DNA of 64,000 nt from Pollenia angustigena (Eukaryota; Arthropoda; Insecta; Diptera; Polleniidae): contig OV884059.1 in NCBI GenBank assembly GCA_930367215.1, forward strand, positions 9,014,945 through 9,078,944, given 5' to 3'. The notes beneath the pieces are model-generated. The model saw nothing but the letters and a program-made list of their open reading frames with translations, did not search any database and was not told where the DNA came from. The translations under genes were made by a program, and so were the position numbers. Every line of letters begins with the position of its first letter. Position 1 is the first letter of the stretch. Of the stretch, positions 11,765 through 22,304 are shown piece after piece.

Positions 11765-12690
11765 TAATATCAACAAAAATATAGTTTAAAAAACTTGACT
11801 TGGATACATATTTTATGAATTTATTTAAAATCTTTAACTCCTCAAAGATTTTATGTCTTTATTATACTTTAAAGCAACAATAGATTTCAGTGTTTTTATC
11901 AAGAATAAAAGTTGGGAACTAAGCACGACAAACAAAATCTTGTAAATTAAAAGTGATTTCTTAATTGGCAGCTGAAATAAAATATTTTCGTTCAAATATC
12001 CAATAATTTTTTCCGCAAAACTTTTTTATATAAAAAATAATACCACTAAATACTTTTGACCCACCGCAAAATTCAACAATTCGTTTGAATAAATATTCCC
12101 CAAAGTTTTTTAATCTCTTTCTCCATCATCACACTTTTTTCAGATTTTTTTTTATATTTTCTCCTTCAAACAATAAAATGGCCAAATCAATTTGGAATCT
12201 TTTAACCAAAAATTTAATCAACTCTGTTCATTTTGTTTTCTCTAGGATTTCTTTTTACTCGATTTTATTTTCAATGCATTTTTTACAAACAACAATTTTT
12301 CTACTTGTTTGAAAATGAATTAAAATTGGTTTGATAACGACATGTATGAATCACATGAAGCTTTTAGTAAAAAGGTTTCCAATTCAATATCTGTGCAATG
12401 GGCAGGGAAGGTAGCCGAAAAAGGCCCAAGTTTTTAGTGAAAGGTAAGAGGGGGGTAAAAATGAGAAAATGTATTAAAAATTGAAAAATAGAAGTAACAA
12501 TTGTTTTAAAATACAATTTTTTATATGCATATAACAAACATTGTATGCATATGAAATGCAGAGATAAATAGGAGGTAGATCTGAGAAGTTTAAATGGAAA
12601 ATTTAAAGAAAAATAAAGTGAGATTTTTACAAAAATTATTTAAAAAAAATTGTAAAAAATTCTAGGCTGTAAATGTGTACATTGAAAAGG
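11765..12690. other. AT-rich sequence with one dispersed repeat fragment
   Basis: At 11910-11945 the minus strand reads AAGATTTTGTTTGTCGTGCT followed by TAGTTCCCAA. The same word occurs at 37613, 39213 and 58692 on the plus strand. No gene found in the rest. Confidence 0.5.
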
Positions 12691-13077
12691 TTTAAAAATA
12701 AAATTCCCAAAATATTTTGGAAACACCCAAAATCCCAGAAAAAATATTTCTGCTAAAATAACGTTAAAATCATTAATATTAATTTTTTTTCTAATAAAAA
12801 ATTTATTTATATGTATGTATTCCCAGACTTTTTCGGGAAAACACCCAAAATTCCAGAAATAAGATTTCTATTAAAATTACCTTAAAAAGTATACCTAATA
12901 AAATTTCTTATACTATTTAATAACATAAGCTAATAAAATTTTGATTCAAAGCACAAACATTAAATGCCCATTAAATGGTAAGAAATACCTGAAATACCAG
13001 ATTAAAGTTTATAAAATAAAAATTTAATGTGTTCAATCTTTTTTAACTTTTTTTTATAATTTTTCTACTTAACTAAT
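12690..13077 (+). repeat. Decayed TTCCCAAAA-type tandem repeat, block 1
   Basis: Units of about 120 to 145 bases contain AAATTCCCAAAA, then ACACCCAAAATCCCAGAAA, then a T-rich tail. The third unit (from about 12936) begins AAAATTTTGATTCAAAGCAC and is repeated almost unchanged at 14146 after the intervening hAT-like element. This shows that the element inserted into the array. Confidence 0.65.
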
Positions 13078-13085
13078 AAAATTTT

Positions 13086-14145
13086 GGGCGGTGCGCAAAA
13101 TGACCCCAGGAAATATGGCCCAAAAAAGAAAATGAAAAAGCGCCCCAAAATTGTACATGAGTCACAACAACACCGAATTTTGGGGCAAATTTTTTGTTTT
13201 TTTGGGCTATTTTTCATATTTTCGTTAGGGTGTTTTTGCATTTCATGTGGAATGAAAAATTACCCCAATATCAAGGAATGAAAATTGGCCGCAAATAAAA
13301 TCACAATTTTTACTTTGGGGCTATTTTTCGTTTACTAATAAAAAATGCAAATTTTAAGAAATGAAAAATCACCCCAAACATTTTAAAACAAATTTTATAA
13401 AATTCTAAGTAAAAGTTTCTAGGGATAGTATAAAAAACCGAATTCTTATACCAAAGTAGAGGAAATCCTTGGCGGTTATGCAGAGATGTTTAGTTAGCGA
13501 AGCCGATATTTGTTATACCATAGAGGAAAAAATCTTTTCGCCCGGCCGAAGGCCGGCTATTTACTGAGCCAGTGTTCGTTATACCATAGAAAAGTAAATC
13601 CTTGCGACCGGCTGAAGGCCGGCTATGTAGTGAAGCTTTAATTAGCGAAGCCAATGTTCGTTATACTAAAGAGAAGAAAATCCTTGCGCTCGGCCGAAGG
13701 CCGGCTATAACGTGAAGCTTTAGTAAGCAAAGCCAGTGTTCTTATACAATAAAGAAAAAATCCTTGGGCATGGCCGAAAGCCCAACCATGCTATCAATCG
13801 TACGATTTTTAAAGCCAAAACTATAAAATTATTCGGATTTTGAAATCGGGATACTAAATTTGGGATTTTCTGTTTCGGGCATATGAACTCCACCGAAAAT
13901 GTTTAATGCAACTTTTTTTCTGTTATTTTTTTGGGGTTTAAATTCATTATAAATTTTGAGGTGATTTTTCATAATGAAGAATTACCCCAAATTTGGGCTC
14001 ATATTTCATTTTATATTTAGGGTTATTTTTAATTTTTTTGGGGTCATTTTTCATTAAAAAAATGGGGTATTATTGCATTATGAAAAATAGCCCCAAATTT
14101 GGGGTCAATTTTCATTTATTTTTTGGGGCCAAATTTCGCATCGCC
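13086..14145. mobile_element. hAT-like non-autonomous element with GC hairpin units, copy 1
   Basis: The ends are GGGCGGTGCGCAAAATGACC and the complement of CGCATCGCC. The eight bases AAAATTTT flank both sides (13078-13085 and 14146-14153), and the empty version TAATAAAATTTTGATTC survives at about 12930 in the neighbouring repeat unit. An 8-bp duplication is the mark of hAT and related elements. The ends are packed with the words CCCCAAAA and TTTTTCATT in both orientations, like subterminal binding sites. The centre (about 13435-13800) is a block of GC-rich units. The apparent frame at 13084-13281 crosses the element end and shows no transposase motif. Length 1060 bp, non-coding. Confidence 0.8.
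13435..13800 (+). repeat. Internal GC-rich hairpin units of the hAT-like element
   Basis: About four units of 70 to 95 bases each hold GTTAGCGAAGCC, then TTCGTTATACCATAGAGG and AAAATCCTTGCG, then a palindrome of the type CGGCCGAAGGCCGG (13541-13558, 13606-13624, 13690-13706; a decayed one at about 13770). The palindrome forms a short GC stem with a GAA-type loop. Units of the same kind recur at 61390-61475 and 61830-62060. In such AT-rich DNA this block is compositionally foreign. Confidence 0.75.
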
Positions 14146-14330
14146 AAAATTTTGATTTAAAGCACACACATTAAATGCCCATCAAATTTTAAGAAATATC
14201 CAAAATACCAGATTAATGTTCTTTAAGAAAATATTAGAAAATTTAATGTTTACAATCTTTTTCTATGTAATTTTTCTACAAATAATCCTCAAATTATCAA
14301 ATCTTCCCAAAAAAAGTTCAATTTTTCTGC
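14146..14330 (+). repeat. TTCCCAAAA-type repeat, right flank of the hAT-like element
   Basis: Starts AAAATTTTGATTTAAAGCAC and continues ATTAAATGCCCATCAAA and AAAATACCAGATTAA, a direct repeat of 12936-13040. It is the continuation of the array interrupted at 13086. Confidence 0.65.
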
Positions 14331-14705
14331 ACCGAAACTTCTGTCCCTTCCCGTTTTTATGATATATGATTTAATATGTGTCCTTTAACTCGCCTGAATG
14401 AACAATGTTCGTTGTAGAACAATTGATTTTTTTTTTTTTTTTTTTGTTTAATAGAAAATTGAATTCAAACCTGCTGCTTTCATTTCCCCTTTACAGAAAA
14501 TGTTTGTATCGCATGAACTGAAATATTGAAAAATCAAATAAATATGATAATACATTTAAACTCAGACAAAAATTTTTCTGCAATTGTATAAATGCAATGA
14601 AATTTAATTATTTCATTAATAGTTTAAACATTGTATTTTATTACTGACAGTTGAGTTTTTCGGCTTAGCAAAAAAATAATGACAGCTACAAATAAAAGTG
14701 AAGTT
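14331..14705. other. AT-rich sequence, nothing recognised
   Basis: T run near 14430-14446. No gene or bounded element. Confidence 0.5.
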
Positions 14706-15860
14706 ACATTTTGTTCGAAGGACCATTTAAAAAGATTTATCTCAAAAGCGTTCAGATGACCTTCAAGAGTGTCTCAAGTCTCTGAAGATGTCTTTTGACA
14801 AAAAATTTACTTAATATAATTCAAACTAGAGATATTTTTCACCGAGGAATAGTAAAAAAGAAACTTTCTAAACAATCGGCTTATTAAAGTTTTGAACACT
14901 TTTTTTATAGTTTGCAATAGTTTTTTCTTAAAAAAAATATATTGGTTCGAAAGACCATTTCCGAAAATTGTATTGAAAAGGATATAGCAGACATTTAAGG
15001 GAATTTGTATAAGAGTTGAACCAATTAAACCCCAAAAATACTTTTGAAAAAAAATGCACAAATTAAGGAACCATTAAAAAAATTAAAAAGGTCCTGCGAA
15101 CCCATTTCGATAAAAGTTTTTAAAAGTATTCAGACGATTTTTACAATATTTATTTTAAAGCTGGAACAATTAAGCCTTAAAAAACACTAGTGGATAAAAC
15201 ATACAGCTCTTAAGAACCATATTAAAGGCTTTAGAAGTTTTTTAAAGGAATTTAATGTTCAGTTGGACCACTTAAAGTTGTGCCAAAGTTGTTTTGAAAA
15301 AGTTGCAGATGGTAGTTGATAGAATTTGTTATAGGGTTGGTTATAAGACCCTTAAAGTCATTTAAATAACACTTTATGATTCGTTTAAGTAAAAGTTGGT
15401 TCAAAGGACCATGTCCAAAAGTTGTATTTAAAAGGTTTTAGAAAACATTTTATGGATTTTGCTTAGGATTTGCACCAACCTTTAGAGAACCATTAAAAAA
15501 TTCGGTTCACTGGATCTTTTTTGCTAGCAATATTAAAAAGGTTTCATAAGATTTTTATAGAATTTGTTTAAGAGCCGGAACAATTAAAAATTAAAAGAAC
15601 ACTGTTTAAAAAACATACAGCTTGAAAGAACCATATTTCAAAAAAGAATTTAGTTCGAAGGACCGTTTTCGAAAGCTGTATTTTAAAGGTTACAAAAGAT
15701 TTGTAATAAAATTTATTAAAGTTGAAGTTGACTAAAAATTGTACTTAAAGAAGCTTAGAAGTCATTCTTGATAAAAATTTTTAAGCAAAATGACGATTGG
15801 AAAAACCATTTCCGAGTGTTTTCTTTAGAAGTTTTCAGAAATCTTGAAAAGTTCTAAAAG
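14706..15860 (+). repeat. Divergent relatives of the GTTCGAAGGACCATTT satellite
   Basis: The word GTTCGAAGGACCATTT or a near form (GGTTCGAAAGACCATTTCC, GGTTCAAAGGACCATGTCC, AGTTCGAAGGACCGTTTTC) occurs at about 14714, 14945, 15399 and 15653, with weaker copies between. Between them recur AAAAGGTTT.A.AAGATTT and GAATTTGTTTAAGAG.TG.A. Spacing is irregular (100 to 230 bases). The shared word with the clean 144-bp array at 6.1-7.8 kb suggests common origin, although the rest of the unit has drifted. Confidence 0.55.
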
Positions 15861-16900
15861 TTATATATTGGAAAATAATATTGACTTCCTTAAAAGCAAC
15901 AGTTTTGTATAAATTTATGTTTGAAACGAAAATTTTGTAAGAATTTTATTTTCAATTTATTTTAGTTAAAGTATTTTAAATTCGCTACAATTTATTTCGC
16001 TTCACCTTAATTTTTTTTTCTTTTCCTACCTATTTTAAATTAAATATTATAGATAAAATTCCCAATAGTCGGAAACGGATGTACAAGTATGATTACTGTC
16101 CACCAAATGCTACTGAACAAAAATATATTATTACAAGTACTTGTTCAAAAACAAAAAAAAAAAAAAAAAAACAAAAAAAAAAACATTTCATTTTTACTTT
16201 ATAATTAAATATTGTGGTATTTATTGTTGATTTAACAAGCTTTTGTTTAAATTTTTTACTTTTACTAGTTTTTAAATGGCGACAAAATTATTACTTGCTC
16301 TCGTGCTACAGTTTCAATAAAATATTTTTTCAAATATTTTCTTTCCAAAGAACTGTTATGTTTTTTTCTCGTTCCGAGCAAAAACAGCAGTTATTTTTAA
16401 ATACGAGTACTTGCGAAACTTTGTATTCATAAATGGTGGTTTTGGCGGGGGTTTTTGTGCTTTTTTTTTTTTGTTTCATGAGTTTTTATACTGCCCAAAG
16501 CTTTAATTAATTTAATATTTTTTATCAGTATTATCCATAAATATTGATACCGAAATATATTTTACATGGAACAAATCAACATACAATTTAATTAAAAAAA
16601 AAAATATTTAAAAGGAATTCCAAGAACCAAAAACTGAAAAACGTATGAAGTTATTCGTAAAGGAGATGTAAGAGAAAATGTAGAAACAATGATCTTTTTA
16701 AAGCATAAAGTAAAAGAAATGCTCAAAAATCTTCTATAAAATAAAGAAACTGAATTTAAAGAGTTTTTAAACAAAGGTTTTTCTAATACAAATAAATAAA
16801 TTTTAAGTCTAAAAAAATTACCAAATTGTCCAGATAAATGGTTAAAAAATTTTGTTATTTTCCCCAAACATTTCTATGAATTAATTTTTGTTTTTTAATA
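15861..16900. other. AT-rich sequence with homopolymers
   Basis: A long A run with single C interruptions lies at about 16147-16184 and a T run near 16460. Short frames on both strands are low-complexity. No gene recognised. Confidence 0.5.
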
Positions 16901-17195
16901 ACTTTTTTTGCACTTAAAATTCATTTCTCAGTTCAAAAAATTAAATTCCTATTATTTTTTAAAATACCCGAAATCCCAGAAAAATATATAAGACCCAAAA
17001 AAAACCTTTAAAGTACTGAAATAGTACGTACTCTTTGCAATTTTTAATGATTTTCAACTTTTAAACAACATTTAAAATAAAAACAAAGCAAATCCCCATA
17101 ATTTTATTAAAAAATTCCTTAAATCCCAGATGTAATAATTAAAGAAAAACTACTTAAAAAGTAAAAATATTTTACTAAAGACATCTTTTCATTGA
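16901..17195 (+). repeat. Decayed TTCCCAAAA-type tandem repeat, block 2
   Basis: Units hold AAATTCCTATTATTTT, ACCCGAAATCCCAGAAA and AATTCCTTAAATCCCAGATG at intervals of about 135 bases. The array stops at 17203 and resumes at about 19700, with the hAT-like element 17204-19682 between. Confidence 0.55.
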
Positions 17196-17574
17196 CCTTT
17201 ATCCAGTGTTGCCAAAACTTGGTGACCAAAAATGGCTAAATTTACGGAAAAAAAATGGCTAAAAATGGGCTAAAAAATGGCTAAAAGCTTTTTTAAATAA
17301 AAACACATTAAAATTCAGTAACAAAAAATAATTAAATTATTTAATGTTGTTAACGATGAAATTATGAATTAAGATCAATTTGTTAAATAAGAATAAAAGT
17401 AAATTAATATTAAAATAAATTAATATTAAAGAATTAAATCATCGAAAAATTCGATGTCGTTATTGTTCATCTCATAGGAATCACTCACTCATTAGTTTTA
17501 AATAATCATAAATTTTTAATAATTTGAAGGTAAATCATAATCACGACAACATTTACCCAACCTTTTGAGTCCAG

Positions 17575-18152
17575 TACCCATGTTCTGTAACTATAGTGAG
17601 AACTTCTCGCGTCGAAAAGATGTGACACAAAATATTCCATCGTTTCTCGAAAAGTGAGAAAAAAGTGTGTCTGTAACTCATGTCGAAAACTATCAAAAGA
17701 GATTACGTCGTTACGTTATAAATGTCATAATATTGCACTCGCAGCCGATGTGACATTGCAGACATTGAAAACGCCAGTAACAAATAAATGTTAAAAGCAA
17801 AATAATTAAACAATAAAAAAATGTGCCAAGAACAAAATATTATTATTATTATTCTTTGTATTTTGCATTTTTAAGTGTTTTTTGGTGTTACAAGTTTTTC
17901 TCGCCCCGTTTTTATACGTGAGTTTATTTGACAGTTCAAAGCGGAAACTTTTCGCACAAAAATATTACAGACACACTTTTTCTGAAATTTGGCGAGTAAT
18001 TTCCTTACGTGACAGCTAGTACTCGCCAAAAAAAGTTGCAGATACAGTTTAGTGAGAAAAACAGCTGTTTGTTTCAATTTATGGCATTTCTGTTTCATTT
18101 CACACATTTCAATCGAAAAGTTTACTGACGCGAGTGTTACAGAACATGGGCA
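17575..18152. mobile_element. Nested inverted-repeat element with CAG target duplication
   Basis: The ends read TACCCATGTTCTGTAAC and, on the other strand, TGCCCATGTTCTGTAAC. CAG flanks both sides (17572-17574, 18153-18155). The words CTCGC, GTGAGAA and TGTGTCTGTAAC recur inside in both orientations. A minus-strand frame at 17871-18173 runs through the inverted repeat and has no family signature. Superfamily unknown. It lies inside the hAT-like element 17204-19682. Confidence 0.65.
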
Positions 18153-18164
18153 CAGATCTACAAT

Positions 18165-18398
18165 AAAAAACAAGTAAGAAAGAATAGTCGGTTAAACCCG
18201 ACTTTATGATACCCTACACCACATTAGAAATTTTGTACCAAATTTTATCAAATAATCTCTAAATTGCGACCTGTACTTTGCGCACAAGGTTTACATGGAC
18301 AGCCAGCCAGCCGGACTAACATCGTTAATTCGACTCAGAAAGTGATTCCAAGTCAATCGGTATACGTAAAGGTGGGCTAAGGGACAATATTTTAAGGT
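18165..18398 (+). repeat. Dispersed fly repeat (GATACCCTACACC type)
   Basis: Starts with AACAAGTAAGAAAGAATAGTC, then CCCGACTTTATGATACCC, TACACC, and later ACATGGACAGCC, GACTCAGAAAGTGATTCC and TCGGTATAC. These are the familiar words of a non-coding dispersed repeat found through brachyceran fly genomes. Its class is not settled by anything visible here. Related sequence occurs at 28822 and 54787. A SINE is attached directly at its right end. Confidence 0.55.
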
Positions 18399-18545
18399 GT
18401 GCCCCGGTAGGCTAGCTAGTAGTGAGCTAGTCTATCAACCCCGGGGTTGCCGGTTCGATTCCCGCCAGAGACACTGGTTTCTTTTCTGCAGACAAGCGTA
18501 AAGCTTCGCGGGGATTAGCATAGGGAATTAAAAAAAAAAAAAAAA
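18399..18545 (+). mobile_element. tRNA-derived SINE, family 1, copy 2 (best copy)
   Basis: GTGCCCCGGTAGGCTAGCTAG forms the A-box region, and the B box GGTTCGATTCC lies at 18452-18462. The body has CCAGAGACACTGGTTTC, CTGCAGACAAGCG, AAGCTTCGCGGGGATTAGC and TAGGGAATT, then an A tail of about 17 bases to 18545. The intact tail suggests it is younger than copy 1. The polymerase III promoter boxes are in the correct order and spacing. Confidence 0.85.
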
Positions 18546-18665
18546 CATCAGCACAAACGCATAGTACCATCTCCACTATTGTGGTGGTGGTATAAATATT
18601 GTATTGTTATGGTAAAAATATTTACCTAATTGATAAAATCGGATTAACAGTTGCTTCATGTAATA

Positions 18666-19171
18666 GTATGTTCACATTTGGCTTCTTAAACGCGTTTAAG
18701 CAGTTCGAACGTGATTAAGCTCTAATCACTTCAAAATCGAGATGATTACCCATACATTGAAGTGATTTGTTAATCACTCCAAATCGACATGATTACAACT
18801 AAATCACTTCATAAATCACATAGAATCCACTGAACATACCCTAATAATGTAGAATCGCTCGATTGTGTACAACCGGCCAAGATGTCTGCTTAATGTTTTT
18901 ATTTTTTTTTTCCTTTAATAATTCATACATTTTCACAATTTCATCATTAAATTGATTAAAATAATCTTCTGATAACTTTATAAAAGTGTTTTTATCCATT
19001 TTTAATACTTTAAAGAAATTTAAATTTGTTTGTTGTTTTTTTGTGTGCTTGTGTGTGTGTTTTTTCTTAATCATCTGTCATCTTAATCATCTCAAATGTA
19101 ATGTGAACGGCTTTGATTAGCTAAATCAACATTTTGCTTAAACGCGTTTTAAAACCCAAATGTGAACATAC
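18666..19171. mobile_element. Nested TA-flanked inverted-repeat element
   Basis: Left end GTATGTTCACATTTGG with TTAAACGCGTTTAAGCA behind it. The right end is the complement, giving arms of about 38 bases with a few differences. TA lies on both sides (18664-18665, 19172-19173). The left half repeats AATCACTTC and ATGATTAC words. A minus-strand frame (18841-19074, 77 residues) is lysine- and histidine-rich at its start and then reads MDKNTFIKLSEDYFNQF. It has no recognised domain and may be chance. 506 bp. Confidence 0.65.
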
Positions 19172-19699
19172 TATAACCTATTTCTCAAATTACTTTTAAC
19201 GATGTTAACTAAACCCCCTCTCTACTTCAGCATTACACCATGGAAGTGAGAGCAACATTATAGTCTATTCTGAAATTTCTAAAAGTATTGTTACCGCCTG
19301 CATCTCTTTATTGAAATACTTGCAAACAGAAAGAAACAGCGATGTTTGTGTTGATCCATTTTATAAATTTAATAGTGGAATACTATTCCTTTATTTTGAA
19401 AGATGTTTCAGCGTCATAGTTTATATCGATTTTCAACATTTGCAAAAGTTGTGATGGAAATTTAAGGCGTTTTAATGGTTCAAAATGTTTATTTTACTTT
19501 TATAAATTTTTAAAATAAAATTATAATTATTCTTTTAAAAGACAAACAGCAAAAAAATTTTTTGGCTAAACAAGTTGAAAAATGGCTAAAAAATGGCTAA
19601 TGGCTAAATCCATTTTTTTAATGGCTAAGCAGAAAGAAAAATGGCTAAATCTAGCCACTAAATGGCTAAATTGGCAACACTGCTTTTATCCTTAAGATT

Positions 19700-20480
19700 T
19701 TATTTTAAATAAAAAAAAAATCAAGTTCCTAAGAAATTTTTCAAAATCCCCAAAATTTGAAGTTTATGTTTCTACGCGACCTTAATTAATATTTATAAAA
19801 GTGAAACATACAAAAAGTTAATTCCCAAAAAAATTTTGAAAATTCCCAAAATTCCACAAATCTATTTCTTGTTAACTTTGTTAAATTTCTTTGTAAAATT
19901 TAGTTAAAAAAAATGTTAATACTGGTTGGTTTAATTAAATAAATACTTATAAATAATCCATCTGCATTATTTTTGTCTACCAAACTGAGTTAAATCAAAA
20001 AAAAAAAAAATTAAATCTCCAAAAAATTCTTTAAATCACCGAAATTCCATTAATATGATTTTCTTAAAAATTTGTTTAAATATGCCAAAAATAAATATAT
20101 TATGAGATTTAGAAAATATATTTATTGCGCTTACCGTTTATATTAGTCACAACTCAAATTCCCAAAAATTTCCCCAAAAAATATACAAAATTCCAGAAAT
20201 ATATACGAAATAAAAACGATTTTAAAATGATGGGAAATGGTATTGCAAATCTTTTTTAATATTTATGATTTTTCACGACAACTTAATTAAGCCCAATAAA
20301 TTATACATAAAATGCAAATTCCCAAAAAGAAATGTTTAAATCTCCAAAATTTCCACAATATATGTGTAAGAAAAATATTTCGAAAATTAAATATATTATT
20401 GTTCTGTTTGTGTAATCAAACTTGTTAATATTTCTGGAATTTTATATAAAACTAAAATATTAAAAAATATTTTTTTTTCT
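19700..20480 (+). repeat. Decayed TTCCCAAAA-type tandem repeat, block 3
   Basis: Units at about 19715, 19820, 20010, 20155 and 20310 each contain AAATTCCCAAAAA, then TCCCCAAAATTCCA, then a T-rich tail. Spacing is 105 to 190 bases. It continues the array of block 2. Confidence 0.6.
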
Positions 20481-21174
20481 AAATAATCAAATTCCTTTCA
20501 AATGGGATTTTATTGGAAATTTGTTAACTGTGACATCTCTGCAATTAACACTATGATAGACTGAAGTTTGCTCTGCTAAATTTTTAACCGTTTAGAAAAA
20601 GTAGTTTAAAAGTTATAGCAATTTTTTTTTAAATGTCATACACAGCGTATGATTATTATTAATTAAGCTCGGTTTCCTCTTAAAGCTCTATAACTTAAGT
20701 ATTATAAGGTTTAAGACACAATTAAAAGTAGGAATAGTTAGAGCACTATTTAATTTACAAATTTCTATGAAATTCGGTTCAAAATTATTATTGATTTTAA
20801 TTAAAATTTTAATTAAACTAAAAGTTTTATAAAAAAAATTATTTACATTCTCTTAAACTCCGGTTTTTCTTTCCTGTTTATACTTGTCACATTCAATCAG
20901 CAAATGTTTTTGCTCACTTTAGAATTTCTTGGTTTCTTAAATAAAAAACATCAATCGTTATAAAAAATCTTGTACAAATTATTCTTTAAAAAAAAAAAAC
21001 TACAAATAAATATGAAAAATTCAGTGTAAAAAGAACAAGAAAATCTTCTAGTTAACAACATTTAAGTTATAAAAGAGAATGCAGACGAACTTACATGTAT
21101 TTATACCCATACAGACATTTATAAATACTTTTTTTACACGCTATTACACAAACACACATACATATATTTATATA
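20481..21174. other. AT-rich sequence, nothing recognised
   Basis: No gene, bounded element or regular repeat found. Confidence 0.5.
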
Positions 21175-21329
21175 CCGTGGAATCTCTTATGACCGGCCAC
21201 TTAAGGGACCATTTAAATGTGTCTTTACAAGGGGGATATCCTCTTATAAGAACTAAGGGCATTCGTTAGAAAACGTTGCCGGGGCCAGTGTCCGCATAAG
21301 GCAGGTGTCCGTTAAGGGATATTACACTG
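21175..21329. mobile_element. pogo/Tigger-like MITE, copy 1
   Basis: The ends CCGTGGAATCTCTTATGACC and (complement) CAGTGTAATATCCCTTAACG carry the CAGTNGAATCTC pattern of pogo-type elements. TA stands on both sides (21173-21174, 21330-21331). The interior has several GTGTCCG.TAAGG words in both orientations. Only 155 bp and non-coding. A diverged relative lies at 49176-49352. Confidence 0.7.
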
Positions 21330-21331
21330 TA

Positions 21332-22170
21332 CACATAAATATACTTAAAATTTATATTTACAAAATGTTAAAAATATACAAGAAAACGAAAGCTTTGCTT
21401 AAAAAATGTTATGCACAGTGGGTATATAATGACTAGAAGAGGAAATATTTATTTATTTTTTTTTTATAATATACATCGATTTTTTTTTTATTTTTCACAG
21501 CCATAAAATATACTTCTCCACTTCTGAGCAAAGGTACCTATTTTTTTAGTTCTAATCCGCAAAAAGGTCCTTCCAGACAGCTAAAATATTTCTTAAGTTA
21601 CAAATGTCCTTCCGAAGTAGAACTTTGTGCACTTAAACTTTGTACTCTTTTAGAGTCTTATTTCTTTCTTTTAAAATACAACTTAAAAATAATGGAATGA
21701 CCAAAGTTTGGACTTTATTATCTCACAAATTTAATGGCGTTTAATGTTTAAAAATAATTTCTGGCTTTTGGCCTTTGCGCCTTATGAACGCCATCCTGTC
21801 GGTCCAATTACGCACCATTGTTTCGAGCATACCCGGTCTTTTTTCGTCAATAGTGCTCGATTTGGATGAAAATGATACAAAAGAAAAAATGAGGTCATGA
21901 TTCGAACCAAAGAATCGCGCATTAGCTCCTCAGATGGATGATTATGCGCAACGTAAGGCTCTTTCCCGAGGCTAATAGATTAATCAGCATACAATTTTGA
22001 AGAAGTGCATGGAAGTTCGTTTTTGACGAATTTGATTTTTATTTAACTTTTTGAAAAATTTTTTTTTTTAAATTTCAGTATGGTCAAGTGGCTATAAAAA
22101 CTGAAATAATATTTTTTAATAGAGTTTTTTTGAATAACAATCTTGTACCAAATTAGGGTTCGAAAATAAA
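21332..22170. other. Unassigned sequence, one GC-richer patch
   Basis: Between about 21770 and 21990 the base composition becomes more balanced, with broken frames on both strands. It may be a worn retroelement fragment but shows no motif I can name. Confidence 0.4.
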
Positions 22171-22304
22171 CAGAACACTATTTAGCGTTCGGCGCACACA
22201 ACCTTGAACGATATTTATTTTTTAGTGGTTGTGTAGACGAACACAACCCTTAATACCGTTCGTAACTATTTTCAAGAAAGAGCCGAACACTATATAGTGT
22301 TCTG
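22171..22304. repeat. Inverted repeat, 23-base arms
   Basis: CAGAACACTATTTAGCGTTCGG at 22171 faces CCGAACACTATATAGTGTTCTG at 22283, near perfect. The loop repeats ACACAACC and CGAAC words. Further GTTCGAA and GAACAG words at 22157 and 22629-22650 hint at a larger element of about 500 bp whose ends I cannot fix. Confidence 0.55.

Larger units (their letters stand above)
17204..19682. mobile_element. hAT-like element (CAGTGTTGCCAA ends) carrying nested insertions
   Basis: Termini CAGTGTTGCCAA (17204) and TTGGCAACACTG (ending 19682) are perfect inverted repeats of 12 bases. The flanks CCTTTATC (17196-17203) and CTTTTATC (19683-19690) match at seven of eight positions, as expected for an aged hAT 8-bp duplication. 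The word ATGGCTAAA is repeated many times just inside both ends, a typical subterminal repeat. Most of the 2479 bp is other insertions: a CAG-flanked element, a dispersed fly repeat, a SINE and a TA-flanked element. I find no transposase frame in the remaining sequence. Confidence 0.8.

Noticed and set aside
18399..18475. Possible genuine tRNA gene (A and B boxes present)
   Set aside because: The arms do not give a normal cloverleaf, and the unit continues into a shared non-tRNA body present in other copies, so it is a SINE.
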